A DNA stretch of 64,000 nucleotides from Aliagarivorans marinus DSM 23064 (GTDB lineage: Bacteria > Pseudomonadota > Gammaproteobacteria > Enterobacterales > Celerinatantimonadaceae). The notes below the pieces were generated by a model that was not told the origin of the DNA, made no database searches, and saw only the letters and a program-made list of their open reading frames with translations. The stretch lies in the NCBI RefSeq assembly GCF_000429485.1, contig NZ_AUBY01000009.1, positions 1-64,000 of the forward strand, in the 5' to 3' direction. Positions 46,656 to 55,734 of the stretch are shown here, in pieces. Each line of letters opens with the position of its first letter. Position 1 is the stretch's first letter. The position numbers were made by a program, and so were the translations under genes.

Positions 46656-47645
46656 ATGAAGTATCTAGGGATGGTGCTGAGCGTGGCTGTGAGCGGGGCA
46701 ATGGTGAGTGAGAGCTCGCAGGCGGCCTTGGCCGAGCACGGCTTCGATGGCGAGTTGTCTGTGTTAGCCGGTTATAGCTCGCAGGAGAGTAACTTTAATA
46801 CCGACAACGCGGTCAAAAACGGTGAGCTGAATAGCCGCGGTGAATCAGACAGCAGTATTGTGGTTTTTCCGCTGGGGCAGCTGCGCTACACCTTCGGTCA
46901 AGGGGCCAAGAGCCAGCTGTTTCTAGGTACCGCGCGGGAAGATGTAATCACCGGCTTGGTGGCGCTGGAAGCAGGCTATAAGCGAGAGGTTGGCCCAAAC
47001 TCCAGCATCGCGCTGTCTTATCTTCCTACCGTGGTCAACGATGAAACTTGGGAAGATCCATTTGTGTTGAATGCGGCCCGTAAGGAGACTGACGCCTCAG
47101 GCAATGCGGTGCGGTTGCAGTATGACAATATTCTGGGCAGCCAGCTCAATCTGGACCTTGCGTGGTTTGAGCAAGAGGTGGATAAAGAACGCTCTGGGGC
47201 TGCCCTTGCCGCGGATGATATGGACGCGCTGCGTCGCGATGGCGATGGTTGGTACTCCCGGTTAAGCTACCGCTTGCCTGTGGGGCAGGGAGCAATACTC
47301 GCACCTGCATTACGTTATCAAGTCTTCGATGCTGACGGTGATGCCATGAGCTACACGCGCTGGCAGGCTGACGCCACCTATGTCCGCTTTATCGGGCGCC
47401 ATCGCTACTCACTGTCGGCTGAGTACAGCAACTACGACTTCGATGCCAGCCACCCGGTGTTTAATCGTACCCGCGAAGATGACCAGTGGGGCCTAACCAT
47501 GGGTTACGAGTACGCCGATATCTTTGGTTGGCAGGACTGGGCCTTCACCGGGATCATCTCATTCAGTGAGCGCGACTCTAACATCAACTTCTACGACGAA
47601 ACCGAGCGTTTTATTGTCTCGGCAGGTGTCACCTACCACTTCTAA
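46656..47645 (+). CDS. DUF2860-type outer-membrane beta-barrel
   Basis: 329 residues. A signal peptide precedes a run of amphipathic strands (LSVLAGYSSQESNF, QLRYTFGQGAKSQLFLG, SRLSYRLPVGQGAILAPALRYQVFDAD, ...) ending in VSAGVTYHF, a C-terminal Phe typical of outer-membrane proteins. Length and pattern match DUF2860 proteins of Vibrio and Shewanella; function unknown. It precedes the operon at 47818. Confidence 0.75.
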   Translation: MKYLGMVLSVAVSGAMVSESSQAALAEHGFDGELSVLAGYSSQESNFNTDNAVKNGELNSRGESDSSIVVFPLGQLRYTFGQGAKSQLFLGTAREDVITGLVALEAGYKREVGPNSSIALSYLPTVVNDETWEDPFVLNAARKETDASGNAVRLQYDNILGSQLNLDLAWFEQEVDKERSGAALAADDMDALRRDGDGWYSRLSYRLPVGQGAILAPALRYQVFDADGDAMSYTRWQADATYVRFIGRHRYSLSAEYSNYDFDASHPVFNRTREDDQWGLTMGYEYADIFGWQDWAFTGIISFSERDSNINFYDETERFIVSAGVTYHF

Positions 47646-47715
47646 CACGTCGCTCCTTGTAAAGGCATAACCAATGGGTTGTGCCTGCCCTCCCATCTAA
47701 GTCAGTTTTAAGGAT

Positions 47716-47742
47716 GTATACATCTTTCCTGAAGATGTATAC
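47716..47742. promoter_or_regulatory. strong inverted repeat, probable operator of the 47818-51048 operon
   Basis: Perfect 11-base arms GTATACATCTT and AAGATGTATAC around TCCTG; the left arm also sits in a self-palindrome GATGTATACATC. It lies about 76 bases upstream of the first ATG. No T run follows, so it is more likely an operator than a terminator; the AraC protein ending the operon is a candidate binder. Confidence 0.55.
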
Positions 47743-47817
47743 GTCGATTTAGTCAGCGCTTCGTAGACTGAGCGGGTTGTTGCTTAACCCGACTTCGCCT
47801 GAAAAAAGGAGACTACG

Positions 47818-48693
47818 ATGCTGACTAAATACGTGACCAATATGATGACCCTCGGCGGTCAAGCGCCGGTGTTCGAAAGCCCGGACGCATATGGCTTGGA
47901 CTATCAGGATGTCACCTTCACCACCTCCGACGGTGTGAGTTTATCGGGCTGGTTGATTCACGGCGGCAGCGATAGGGTGATTATCCAATCTCACTTTGGT
48001 GTGCAGTGCAGCCGCGCTGGCTATACCCCGCAAGGCAAGGGCTTCCCCAAGCTATACAAGCAAAACATCTCGTTTTTGCGTCAAGCCAAGTCGCTGGTCG
48101 AGCAAGGCTACTCGCTACTGATGTATGACCTGCGCAACCACGGCAACAGTGGAGAAGGCACCAGTCCTTATATAGCGTGGGGCTGTGAAGAAGCGAAGGA
48201 TGTGGTTGCGGCGGTGGACTTTATCAGCCAACACCCCGACTACCAGGGTGCAGATATCGGCCTGCTCAGTATCTGTATGGGCACCAGCGCCACGGCCTTC
48301 GCCTATGGATTGCCCGGTGGCCTGCAGAGCTACTCAAACATTAAAGCGCTGATCTCGGTGCAGCCACTGCGCTACCTCGATTACATGAAGGCGATGGGTA
48401 TGCCCGATTTTCTGACTCGTCGAGTGAACGCCTACAACATCAAACGCGGCGGTGCCGACTTGTCGGACTCCTTTTTTGAATACGTGCCCAATATCCACGT
48501 ACCGACCTTAGTGATTCAAAACTCCAATGACCCGTGGACCAATATGGATTCGGTACGCGAGTACTACCAACTAATCGGCGGGGAAAAAGAAATGCTGTGG
48601 CTGGATCTGGCCAAGAACCGAGCCGCTGCCTACGACTGGCTGGGTACCTCTCCCCAAAAACTCAGTGAATTTTTCAATAAATACATGAAGTAA
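47818..48693 (+). CDS. alpha/beta hydrolase
   Basis: 291 residues, no signal peptide. LMYDLRNHGNS gives the typical motif before the nucleophile region; LLSICMGTSATAFAYG, around residue 160, is the nucleophile elbow but has Cys in the place of Ser (ICMGTS), so a Cys nucleophile or a non-classical elbow is possible. VPTLVIQNSNDPW supplies the acid; the expected His near the end is not obvious (LWLDLAKNRAAAYDW). Therefore activity as a hydrolase is not certain. First gene of an apparent four-gene operon. Confidence 0.7.
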   Translation: MLTKYVTNMMTLGGQAPVFESPDAYGLDYQDVTFTTSDGVSLSGWLIHGGSDRVIIQSHFGVQCSRAGYTPQGKGFPKLYKQNISFLRQAKSLVEQGYSLLMYDLRNHGNSGEGTSPYIAWGCEEAKDVVAAVDFISQHPDYQGADIGLLSICMGTSATAFAYGLPGGLQSYSNIKALISVQPLRYLDYMKAMGMPDFLTRRVNAYNIKRGGADLSDSFFEYVPNIHVPTLVIQNSNDPWTNMDSVREYYQLIGGEKEMLWLDLAKNRAAAYDWLGTSPQKLSEFFNKYMK

Positions 48694-48702
48694 GGAATGA
48701 CT

Positions 48703-49539
48703 ATGACAAATAAAACCGTACTTATCACCGGTTGCAGTTCAGGCTTTGGCCGCTTGGCGGTGCGCACCTTTCAGCAAGTTGGTTGGAATGTGATTGCCAC
48801 CATGCGCTCGCCGGAGAAAGAGAGCGAACTAACCAAGTTTGAGAATGTGTTGGTGACAGCGTTGGATGTGACCAAACCCGACAGCATTGCGCAGGCCATT
48901 GACCAGGGTTTTGTACGCTTTGGCGCTATCGATGTACTGGTGAACAATGCCGGTTATGGCGGTCATGCGCTGTTTGAACAGTTTGAAGAAGCGCAAATCG
49001 ACGCGATGTTCAACACCAATGTGTATGGTCCTATGCGCCTTACCAAGGCGCTGCTGCCGCATTTTCGTCAGCAAGGCGGTGGACGAATCATCAATGTGAC
49101 ATCGATGGCCGGGGAGATAGGTTTGCCCTTTGCCACCACCTACTCAGCCAGCAAGTTTGCGGTGCAGGGGTGGTCTGAAGGTCTGGCGATTGAGTTGGCG
49201 CCCTTCAATATCAAGGTGAACACCATCGCTCCCGGTGCATTTGGCACTAACTTTAACGCAGCTACCGACAATGCCTTTAGCGCCGGTGATCAGCAAGTGC
49301 AAGACCAAGCACAAGCCATGGCGGCGCATATCGGTGGGTTAGCAGAACAGATGCTCCGTTACGGTGGTGAGGACGCTGACCCTCAGCAGGTGGCCGATCT
49401 GATCTATCGCTGTGCTACCGAAGATATGCCCATCCACAACGCGGTGGGTGCCGATGCGCAGATGCTGTTGGAGATGAAGCTGGGACAGCCACGCGATGAG
49501 TTCCTGCAGAATATGCAGCAGATGTTACTGCCGCAATAA
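48703..49539 (+). CDS. short-chain dehydrogenase/reductase
   Basis: 278 residues from ATG 48703, seven bases after AAGGA; the ATG at 48697 is too near. Classical SDR: TGCSSGFG (nucleotide motif), NNAGYGG, and Tyr-x3-Lys as YSASKF with the Ser upstream (VTSMAG). NAD(P)-dependent alcohol/ketone oxidoreductase; substrate unknown. Nine bases after the hydrolase stop. Confidence 0.9.
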   Translation: MTNKTVLITGCSSGFGRLAVRTFQQVGWNVIATMRSPEKESELTKFENVLVTALDVTKPDSIAQAIDQGFVRFGAIDVLVNNAGYGGHALFEQFEEAQIDAMFNTNVYGPMRLTKALLPHFRQQGGGRIINVTSMAGEIGLPFATTYSASKFAVQGWSEGLAIELAPFNIKVNTIAPGAFGTNFNAATDNAFSAGDQQVQDQAQAMAAHIGGLAEQMLRYGGEDADPQQVADLIYRCATEDMPIHNAVGADAQMLLEMKLGQPRDEFLQNMQQMLLPQ

Positions 49540-49625
49540 GCGGCGAGGCCAATAGTCTAACGGGCTGGTGGTATATCCCAGCCCTTCATCAACTCATTTT
49601 TACTCACCCAATAACGAGGGCGCGA

Positions 49626-50108
49626 ATGCGTAAACGAGTTATGGCGACATTTTTAGTAGCAGCCGCATCACTAAGCTCGATGCTCGGTGTTAAGTCGGTG
49701 ACGGCCACGGTGGATATCCCAGCGCCACCGGAGCAGGTTTGGCAGGTATTGATGGATACCGACGCCTATTCTGAGTGGAATCCGGTGTTGGTGCCGCTGG
49801 AAGGCGAGTTGGCAGAGGGCAACACTCTGCGCTATCGCTTCCAACAAGATCAGCAGACCACGGCCGAGATGAGTGCCCGGGTGAAGCAAATCCACGCGAT
49901 GCACAACCTCAATCAGGTGGGCGGTTATTGGGGCATACTCACCTTCGATCATAACTACCTGTTGGAGCCCATCGACAGTGGGACTCGCTTGACTATTTAT
50001 GAGGAGTACACCGGTCTGGGAGTGCATTTTTGGGATCCAACTCCGGTGGAGCAGGCCTACCAAAGATTGGCTGAATCACTGAAGTTACGGGTGATTGCGG
50101 TAAACTGA
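49626..50108 (+). CDS. SRPBCC (START/polyketide-cyclase-like) protein
   Basis: 160 residues with an N-terminal signal-like stretch (ATFLVAAASLSSMLG). The core VTATVDIPAPPEQVWQVLMDTDAYSEWNPVLVPLEGEL marks the SRPBCC lipid/hydrophobic ligand pocket. It probably binds or alters a small hydrophobic compound. It follows the SDR gene by 86 bases and precedes the AraC gene by one base. Confidence 0.8.
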   Translation: MRKRVMATFLVAAASLSSMLGVKSVTATVDIPAPPEQVWQVLMDTDAYSEWNPVLVPLEGELAEGNTLRYRFQQDQQTTAEMSARVKQIHAMHNLNQVGGYWGILTFDHNYLLEPIDSGTRLTIYEEYTGLGVHFWDPTPVEQAYQRLAESLKLRVIAVN

Positions 50109-50109
50109 T

Positions 50110-51048
50110 ATGTACTCACTGGTTAAATCGTCTGCTGCTATGAATGATATTGTTCGCCTCGACAGCATCGCTGAGATCCATCAAGCACTGGGTCTGCCAT
50201 CACCGCGTCATCCGCTGGTATCGTTGATTCCCATCGACGAGAAAGTCACCGGCTATGACTATGGCGACCATACCTATGTGTTTGGCTTCTATCAGGTCGC
50301 TCTCAAGTCTGGTATCAAAGGCGATATCCTCTATGGCCGCAATAGCTACGACTTTCACGAAGGCACCATGGTGTTTACCAAACCAGGCCAGGCGCAGAGT
50401 TATTCAAACACCCGAGAAATGGATGGTGAGAGCGGCTGGGTGCTACTGTTCCACCCCGACCTTATCCGCCGCTCTGAGCTGGGGCGTTCGATAGAGCAAT
50501 ACTCCTTCTTCTCCTATGAAACCCATGAAGCGCTGCATGTCTCAGAGCCAGAAAAACGGGTGCTGGCAGAGCTGGTAAGTCAGATTGAGCAGGAGTACCA
50601 ACAGAATATTGATAAGCATACCCAGAAGCTGATCGTGTCCAATATTGGCTTGTTGCTGGATTACTGTACTCGCTATTTCGAGCGGCAGTTCTATGTGCGG
50701 CGCAATCATAACCTCGATTTGGTCAGCAAGCTCGATGAGCTGCTACGCGATTACTTTGAATCCGGCAAAACCCAAGAGCTCGGCCTGCCGACAGTGAAGT
50801 ATTTCAGTGAAGCAATGAATATGTCCTCTTACTACCTCAGTGATTTGCTGAAAAGCGAGACTGGCCAAACGGCGCAGCAGCATATTCAGGACTACCTGAT
50901 CGAGCGGGCTCGCAATCAGCTATTGGGCAGCGATCAGCAAGTCAGCCAAATCGCCTACGACCTAGGCTTCGATTATCCCCAGCACTTCAGTAAGCTGTTC
51001 AAGAACAAAACCGGTATGAGCCCGCTGGAGTATCGCAAGCGCGCCTAA
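50110..51048 (+). CDS. AraC-family transcriptional regulator
   Basis: 312 residues. N-terminal cupin-like part (LVSLIPIDEKVTGYDYGDHTYVFGFYQVALKSG, FTKPGQAQSY) and a C-terminal AraC helix-turn-helix (TVKYFSEAMNMSSYYLSDLLKSETGQTAQQHIQDYLIERARNQLL, then QVSQIAYDLGFDYPQHFSKLFKNKTG). Starts one base after the SRPBCC stop with no clear ribosome site, so it is likely coupled; it closes the operon and may govern it. Confidence 0.88.
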   Translation: MYSLVKSSAAMNDIVRLDSIAEIHQALGLPSPRHPLVSLIPIDEKVTGYDYGDHTYVFGFYQVALKSGIKGDILYGRNSYDFHEGTMVFTKPGQAQSYSNTREMDGESGWVLLFHPDLIRRSELGRSIEQYSFFSYETHEALHVSEPEKRVLAELVSQIEQEYQQNIDKHTQKLIVSNIGLLLDYCTRYFERQFYVRRNHNLDLVSKLDELLRDYFESGKTQELGLPTVKYFSEAMNMSSYYLSDLLKSETGQTAQQHIQDYLIERARNQLLGSDQQVSQIAYDLGFDYPQHFSKLFKNKTGMSPLEYRKRA

Positions 51049-51179
51049 GGCTGTTGGCGTGGGAGCAATGATGTATAATCCGCGGCCCGGATTACCTTGT
51101 TTAGTGTGGGATCTCCTGGCTGGGATTTCGCTTCAACAATGGACTTATTGAACCCTCAAGGCGCAAACCAAGGTGCGAT

Positions 51180-52586
51180 ATGACAGTAAATACCTTTGAC
51201 CCTAAACAGAGCGTGAGCGAAGGTGCGCAGATCGATGTGCAGGACTCCGTGCTGGCTGATCCTTCTCGTCCCGGCGGCCAGCGTATCGGCTTTATCAGCC
51301 TGGGCTGTCCCAAGAACTTGGTGGATTCAGAGCGTATCCTTACCCAGCTGCGTACCGAGGGCTATGAGGTGGTCAACACCTACAACGACGCCGATTTGGT
51401 GATTGTGAACACCTGTGGCTTTATCGACAGTGCGGTGGAAGAGTCGCTGGATACTATCGGTGAGGCGATGGCGGAAAACGGCAAGGTGATCGTGACCGGC
51501 TGTTTGGGCGCGAAAGAAGATGAAATCCGCCAAGTGTTCCCGAATGTACTGGGGATTACCGGCCCGCACGCCTACGAGAATGTGCTGGAGCAGGTGCATG
51601 AGTTTTTGCCTAAGCCGGAGCACAATCCTTTTACCCAACTCGTGCCGGATATCGGGGTAAAACTGACCCCGCGTCATTTTGCCTATCTGAAGATCTCAGA
51701 GGGCTGTAACCACCGTTGTACCTTCTGCATTATCCCTTCGTTCCGTGGCGATCTGGAAAGTCGTGCGATTGGCGAGATCCTTGATGAGGCGCAGCGCCTC
51801 AAGGCTTCTGGGGTGAAAGAACTGTTGGTGATCTCGCAAGACACCAGCGCCTACGGCGTGGATACCAAGCATCGCACCGGCTTTTGGAATGGCATGCCAG
51901 TGAAGACTCAGCTCAAAGCGCTGTGTGAAAAGCTCAGCGAGATGGGAATTTGGGTGCGCCTGCACTACGTGTATCCATATCCGAACGTAGACGAGATCAT
52001 CCCACTGATGGCTGAAGGTAAGATCCTGCCTTATCTGGATATTCCCTTCCAACATGCCAGCCCGAAAATCCTTAAGGCGATGAAGCGTCCCGGCCAAGCC
52101 GAGCGGGTGTTGGAGCGTATCAAGAAATGGCGCGAGATCTGTCCCGAGTTGGTACTGCGTTCCACCTTTATCGTTGGCTTCCCGGGCGAGACTGAAGAAG
52201 ACTTCCAGTTGCTGCTGGATTGGCTGCGTGAAGCGCAGCTAGACCGCGTCGGCTGTTTTGCTTATAGCCCGGTGGAGGGCGCTGCCGCCAATGAACTGGC
52301 TGATCAGGTGCCGGAAGAGATCAAAGAAGAGCGTTTGGCGCGCTTTATGGACGTGCAAAAAGCCATCAGTCGCGACAAGTTAGCAAAACGTGTTGGGCAG
52401 AGCATGACGGTGCTTATCGACGAGGAGGACGAAGAGGGCGCGATTGCTCGCTCCTACGCCGATGCCCCCGAGATTGATGGCATGGTCTACCTTAACGGCG
52501 AGACCGAGTTGCAGGTGGGGGATTTTGTGGAAGTGACCATCACCCACAGCGACGACTACGACTTGTGGGCTGAGCTCAAGCGATAA
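51180..52586 (+). CDS. rimO: ribosomal protein S12 methylthiotransferase RimO
   Basis: 468 residues. A radical-SAM enzyme that adds a methylthio group to Asp89 of S12. N-terminal UPF0004 domain [18 protein letters not shown], with Cys in VIVNTCGFI and VTGCLGAKE; radical-SAM CxxxCxxC as CNHRCTFC; C-terminal TRAM domain. All typical. Separate transcript ending at the terminator at 52609. Confidence 0.97.
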   Translation: MTVNTFDPKQSVSEGAQIDVQDSVLADPSRPGGQRIGFISLGCPKNLVDSERILTQLRTEGYEVVNTYNDADLVIVNTCGFIDSAVEESLDTIGEAMAENGKVIVTGCLGAKEDEIRQVFPNVLGITGPHAYENVLEQVHEFLPKPEHNPFTQLVPDIGVKLTPRHFAYLKISEGCNHRCTFCIIPSFRGDLESRAIGEILDEAQRLKASGVKELLVISQDTSAYGVDTKHRTGFWNGMPVKTQLKALCEKLSEMGIWVRLHYVYPYPNVDEIIPLMAEGKILPYLDIPFQHASPKILKAMKRPGQAERVLERIKKWREICPELVLRSTFIVGFPGETEEDFQLLLDWLREAQLDRVGCFAYSPVEGAAANELADQVPEEIKEERLARFMDVQKAISRDKLAKRVGQSMTVLIDEEDEEGAIARSYADAPEIDGMVYLNGETELQVGDFVEVTITHSDDYDLWAELKR

Positions 52587-52608
52587 GCAAGGGCATGTAA
52601 AAACACTG

Positions 52609-52633
52609 AAGCGGCGCTTACGCCGCTTTTTTT
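52609..52633 (+). terminator. rimO terminator
   Basis: AAGCGGCG-CTTA-CGCCGCTT followed by a T run. Strong stem directly after the stop of rimO. Confidence 0.9.
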
Positions 52634-52723
52634 GTGCCAGTGCGTGAGCGCGGTCAGGTTCCCACAGTTTCAGTGGCTTAGCTGGGCTACCATTGCTGTG
52701 CGAAAGTGCTAAATTGAGCTTGT

Positions 52724-52741
52724 CTCAGGCGCTAGCCTGAG
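52724..52741. promoter_or_regulatory. palindrome before the first binding-protein gene
   Basis: CTCAGGC-GCTA-GCCTGAG has 7-base perfect arms, about 50 bases before the ATG at 52791. It does not match the MarR-type operator at 55658. No regulator can be named. Confidence 0.35.
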
Positions 52742-52790
52742 CACCATCAAACAGGGATACCGTTGTGTTATTTGCAAGGAGAAGCAAATC

Positions 52791-53771
52791 ATGAAGCTAG
52801 GTTATCTTGCGTTACTTCCGTTGGCTCTGAGCGCGCAGGCTCAAGAGTGTGGCACCGTCACTATTGCTGAGATGAACTGGGGTTCAGCCAGTTTTCTGGC
52901 CAATATGGACCGCTTTATCTTAGAACACGGTTTTGGCTGCGAGGCCGAACTCGTACCCGGCGATACCATGCCCACCACCACCTCAATGGTCGAAAAAGGC
53001 CAGCCGGATATCGCCCCTGAACTGTGGACTAACTCGGCCAAAGAAGCGCTGGCCCGTGGAGTGGACGAGCAGCGGCTGCGCTTTGCGGGTAATTCGCTGT
53101 CAGACGGCGGCGAAGAGGGCTTTTGGGTGCCGCAGTACCTGTTTGAGCAATACCCCGAGATGGCCAAGATTGAAGGCGTGCTTAAACACCGTGCGCTGTT
53201 TGAGCATCCTGAATCTGACGACCTGTCCGCCTTCTATGGCTGCCCTGCGGGTTGGACCTGCCAGATCACCGTGGAGCATCTGTTTAACGCCCTAAACCTT
53301 GAGGATGCCGGCTTCGAGATTATCGACCCTGGCTCGGGTGCTGGCTTAGCAGGCTCCATCGCCAAGGCGTATGAGCGCCAAGAGCCATGGTTTGGTTACT
53401 ATTGGGCGCCCACCTCCGTGTTAGGCAAGTACCCGATGGTGAAGGTCGATTTCGGTTCTGGCATCGACTTTGAGGAGTATGTGGACTGCACCACTCAAGT
53501 GGAGTGTGAGAACCCTAAAGTGACCATGTATCCACCTTCCGCGGTGCATACGGTGACCACCGAGCGCTTTGCCAGTCAAGCGCCTGAGGCCTATAAATAC
53601 ATCGCCACCCGCAGCTTCCCCAATGCCTTTATGAATGGCTTGCTGGCTTGGATGGAAGACAATCAGGCCGATGGTGAGGAGGCGATGTATTACTTTATGG
53701 AGTCTTATCCTGAGATGTGGCAAGCCTGGCTGGACCCGGCCATCGCCAAACAAGTGGCTGATGCGCTGTAG
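52791..53771 (+). CDS. betaine/TMAO-type ABC transporter substrate-binding protein, copy 1
   Basis: 326 residues. A signal peptide to about residue 18, then CGTVTIAEMNWGSASFLANM. It is of the ProX/OpuAC group; the conserved Trp residues (MNW, ELW, EGFW, GWTC, PWFGYYW) are candidates for an aromatic cage for quaternary amines such as glycine betaine, choline, carnitine or TMAO. Cys pairs (YGC...WTC, VDC...VEC) may form disulfides. AAGGAG start. No permease follows it directly; it presumably serves the ABC complex at 56795-58931. Confidence 0.87.
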   Translation: MKLGYLALLPLALSAQAQECGTVTIAEMNWGSASFLANMDRFILEHGFGCEAELVPGDTMPTTTSMVEKGQPDIAPELWTNSAKEALARGVDEQRLRFAGNSLSDGGEEGFWVPQYLFEQYPEMAKIEGVLKHRALFEHPESDDLSAFYGCPAGWTCQITVEHLFNALNLEDAGFEIIDPGSGAGLAGSIAKAYERQEPWFGYYWAPTSVLGKYPMVKVDFGSGIDFEEYVDCTTQVECENPKVTMYPPSAVHTVTTERFASQAPEAYKYIATRSFPNAFMNGLLAWMEDNQADGEEAMYYFMESYPEMWQAWLDPAIAKQVADAL

Positions 53772-53784
53772 CTAGGATCTCATC

Positions 53785-53809
53785 GGTTAGCAGGCACAGC
53801 CTGTTAACC
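53785..53809. other. stem-loop after binding protein 1
   Basis: GGTTAGCAGGC and GCCTGTTAACC pair, with one G-T wobble, around ACA. No T run follows, so it may be an mRNA-stabilising hairpin or a weak terminator. Confidence 0.4.
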
Positions 53810-53979
53810 GCTGCTTGTGCTCCTCTGGCTAACCCCCTACTGATCTCCCTACTGTCCTTCCTGCTTCTCGCCTCTCACGTCGATTGATAAAAATATTATG
53901 TAATTGTGATGCGTGGCTTGAAAGCTCAATAAAGCGGTTGATACTAGATGTAAGCAAATATTGAGATAGGCAAGGGAGC

Positions 53980-55098
53980 ATGCCGCATATCAACGGAACT
54001 GAGCTGTCGTCACTGATAGGGGATATCTACGATTGCGCGATTAGCGGTAATTGGAAGGACTTACTTGAGCGGCTGCGCATTGTCATGGGGTCGAACAAGG
54101 CCTTTTTTGCGCTGTGGAATGCCCCCGACAATGACATGATAAGCTTCGAGATGGTCACCGATTTTGACTATGACCCGGCGGTAATGGAGTGCTATCTACA
54201 GCGTTTTCCGGAAGACCCGTGGTATCAGTCTTCTCTGGCCAAACTAGAGGGAGAGATTAACCGTTTCTCTGACGAGATACCCATCGAGCAAATCCAAACC
54301 CTTAGTATTTATCAAGATGTGTTTGTACCAATGAAGACCCACCATTGTGTTGGGGCAACCGTGGTGCGCGACGGGGTCCACGATGGCTATGTGGTGTTTA
54401 ATCGCGGCGCCGACTCCCCAGCCTACGATGAACGCGATCTCGCCTTTTTAGCCCAAGTCACCCCCCATTTGCGCAGAGCCGCCAACATCCATACCCAACT
54501 CAAACTCGCCCAGAACCATGCCAACATCCTCACCACCATCTCTCAGGCGACCCGCAACGGCCTGCTGGTATGTGACGAGTCGGGCCGCATCCTGTCGATG
54601 AACCCCGCCGCACAACAGCTACTGACCGATAGCCACCACTTGGTGGACGACAGCACAACGCTCAGCTTACATACCCCTTATCTCAACAAGCGCCTCAGAG
54701 CCATGCTCAAGCAGAACTGTTTCTTCCAAGGTGATGCGGAGCAATCGCTATTGCTGGAAGGGCATGAGGACAGTGCCGATATCTTGATTGGCCTAAGCCC
54801 GCTCAAAGACAAGTATTTTGGCCGCCAAGAGGCGCAGGCCTGTTGCTTGGTCACCCTCAGCGCCGACGATGCACTGAACTGGGATGCTATCAATCAGGAG
54901 TATGAGTTAACCCCACGGGAAGTAGAGCTGCTGCAGTGGATCTACAAGCGCAAAAGTGTGTCTTGTCTGGCCGACGAGATGGGGATTAAGGTCACCACCG
55001 CGCGCTCGTATATTCAGAACATCTACAAGAAGCTGCACGTCAGTACCCAGATGGACCTGATGGTGAAGCTCAGCCAGTTTAAAAGCGGTTTGCTTTAG
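53980..55098 (+). CDS. LuxR-type transcriptional regulator
   Basis: 372 residues. C-terminal LuxR helix-turn-helix (LTPREVELLQWIYKRKSVSCLADEMGIKVTTARSYIQNIYKKLHV). The N-terminal 180 residues look like a GAF-type domain and the middle (NGLLVCDESGRILSMNPAAQQLL) a PAS domain, so a small-molecule sensor rather than a homoserine-lactone receptor. The start ATG lies only one base after AAGGGAG, so the true start could differ slightly. Position between binding-protein gene 1 and the MarR gene suggests a role in the transport locus (inference). Confidence 0.85.
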   Translation: MPHINGTELSSLIGDIYDCAISGNWKDLLERLRIVMGSNKAFFALWNAPDNDMISFEMVTDFDYDPAVMECYLQRFPEDPWYQSSLAKLEGEINRFSDEIPIEQIQTLSIYQDVFVPMKTHHCVGATVVRDGVHDGYVVFNRGADSPAYDERDLAFLAQVTPHLRRAANIHTQLKLAQNHANILTTISQATRNGLLVCDESGRILSMNPAAQQLLTDSHHLVDDSTTLSLHTPYLNKRLRAMLKQNCFFQGDAEQSLLLEGHEDSADILIGLSPLKDKYFGRQEAQACCLVTLSADDALNWDAINQEYELTPREVELLQWIYKRKSVSCLADEMGIKVTTARSYIQNIYKKLHVSTQMDLMVKLSQFKSGLL

Positions 55099-55108
55099 GG
55101 CCTGTTTA

Positions 55109-55609
55109 TTAACGCTGTAGATCTTTGTTAGGCGCTTCGATATCCAGCAGCGGTGCAGCATCAATGGCGGTGGCGTCCATCATCTGGGCAACCTGCTGTA
55201 GCGAGCTGAGGATCTGGGTTTTGTTCCACTCCTCGAGAGACTCAAACTTATCGATAAACTCTTCGTGAAGCAGTGGCGGCACGGTTTCGAGCAGCGAGGT
55301 GGCCAGCTCGGTAAGGCGGGCGTTTACGATACGGCGGTCTTGAGTACTGCGCTGGCGAATCACCAACTGGCGTTCCTCCAAGCGATTAAGGATGGTGGTG
55401 ACGGTTGCCGGGCTCAGCGATACATGGTGGGAGATGGTCTTCACGGTTACGTCGCCCAGCTCTTCGATGGCACGTAGCACCATCACCTGAGGAATGGTCA
55501 TGCCACAGGCTTTTACGATGCGTTTTGACTGCAGATCGGTGGCGCGAATGATGCGGCGTAGTGAGATCAACACCTCTTGCCAGTATTGGCTGTTTTCCAT
55601 TAATTCCAT
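55109..55609 (-). CDS. MarR-family regulator
   Basis: 166 residues (or 163 from the next ATG at 55600). Winged-helix: QVMVLRAIEELGDVTVKTISHHVSLSPATVTTILNRLEERQLVIRQRSTQDRRIVN, with the wing DRR. The gene is divergent from binding-protein gene 2 across a region holding the CTCAAA/TTTGAG operator at 55658-55695. It most likely represses that gene and itself, as related regulators (OusR/OpuAR/BetI-like functions) do for osmolyte genes (inference). Confidence 0.88.
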   Translation of the reverse strand: MELMENSQYWQEVLISLRRIIRATDLQSKRIVKACGMTIPQVMVLRAIEELGDVTVKTISHHVSLSPATVTTILNRLEERQLVIRQRSTQDRRIVNARLTELATSLLETVPPLLHEEFIDKFESLEEWNKTQILSSLQQVAQMMDATAIDAAPLLDIEAPNKDLQR

Positions 55610-55657
55610 CTCAAGTACTTAAGTTGGCTAATATTAATCGAGACGAGAGGTTTTGGT

Positions 55658-55695
55658 ACAGCTCAAATGGTTTGAGATCTAATTATTTGAGCTGT
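55658..55695. promoter_or_regulatory. probable MarR operator
   Basis: CTCAAATGGTTTGAG (55662-55676) is a 15-base palindrome with a 3-base centre. A further half-site lies in ATTTGAGCTGT at 55685-55695, which pairs as an 11-base inverted repeat with ACAGCTCAAAT at 55658-55668. It sits between the MarR and binding-protein-2 starts. Confidence 0.65.
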
Positions 55696-55734
55696 ATGGT
55701 AATTAACGATATTTTTGCAATGGAGATGCAAGTA

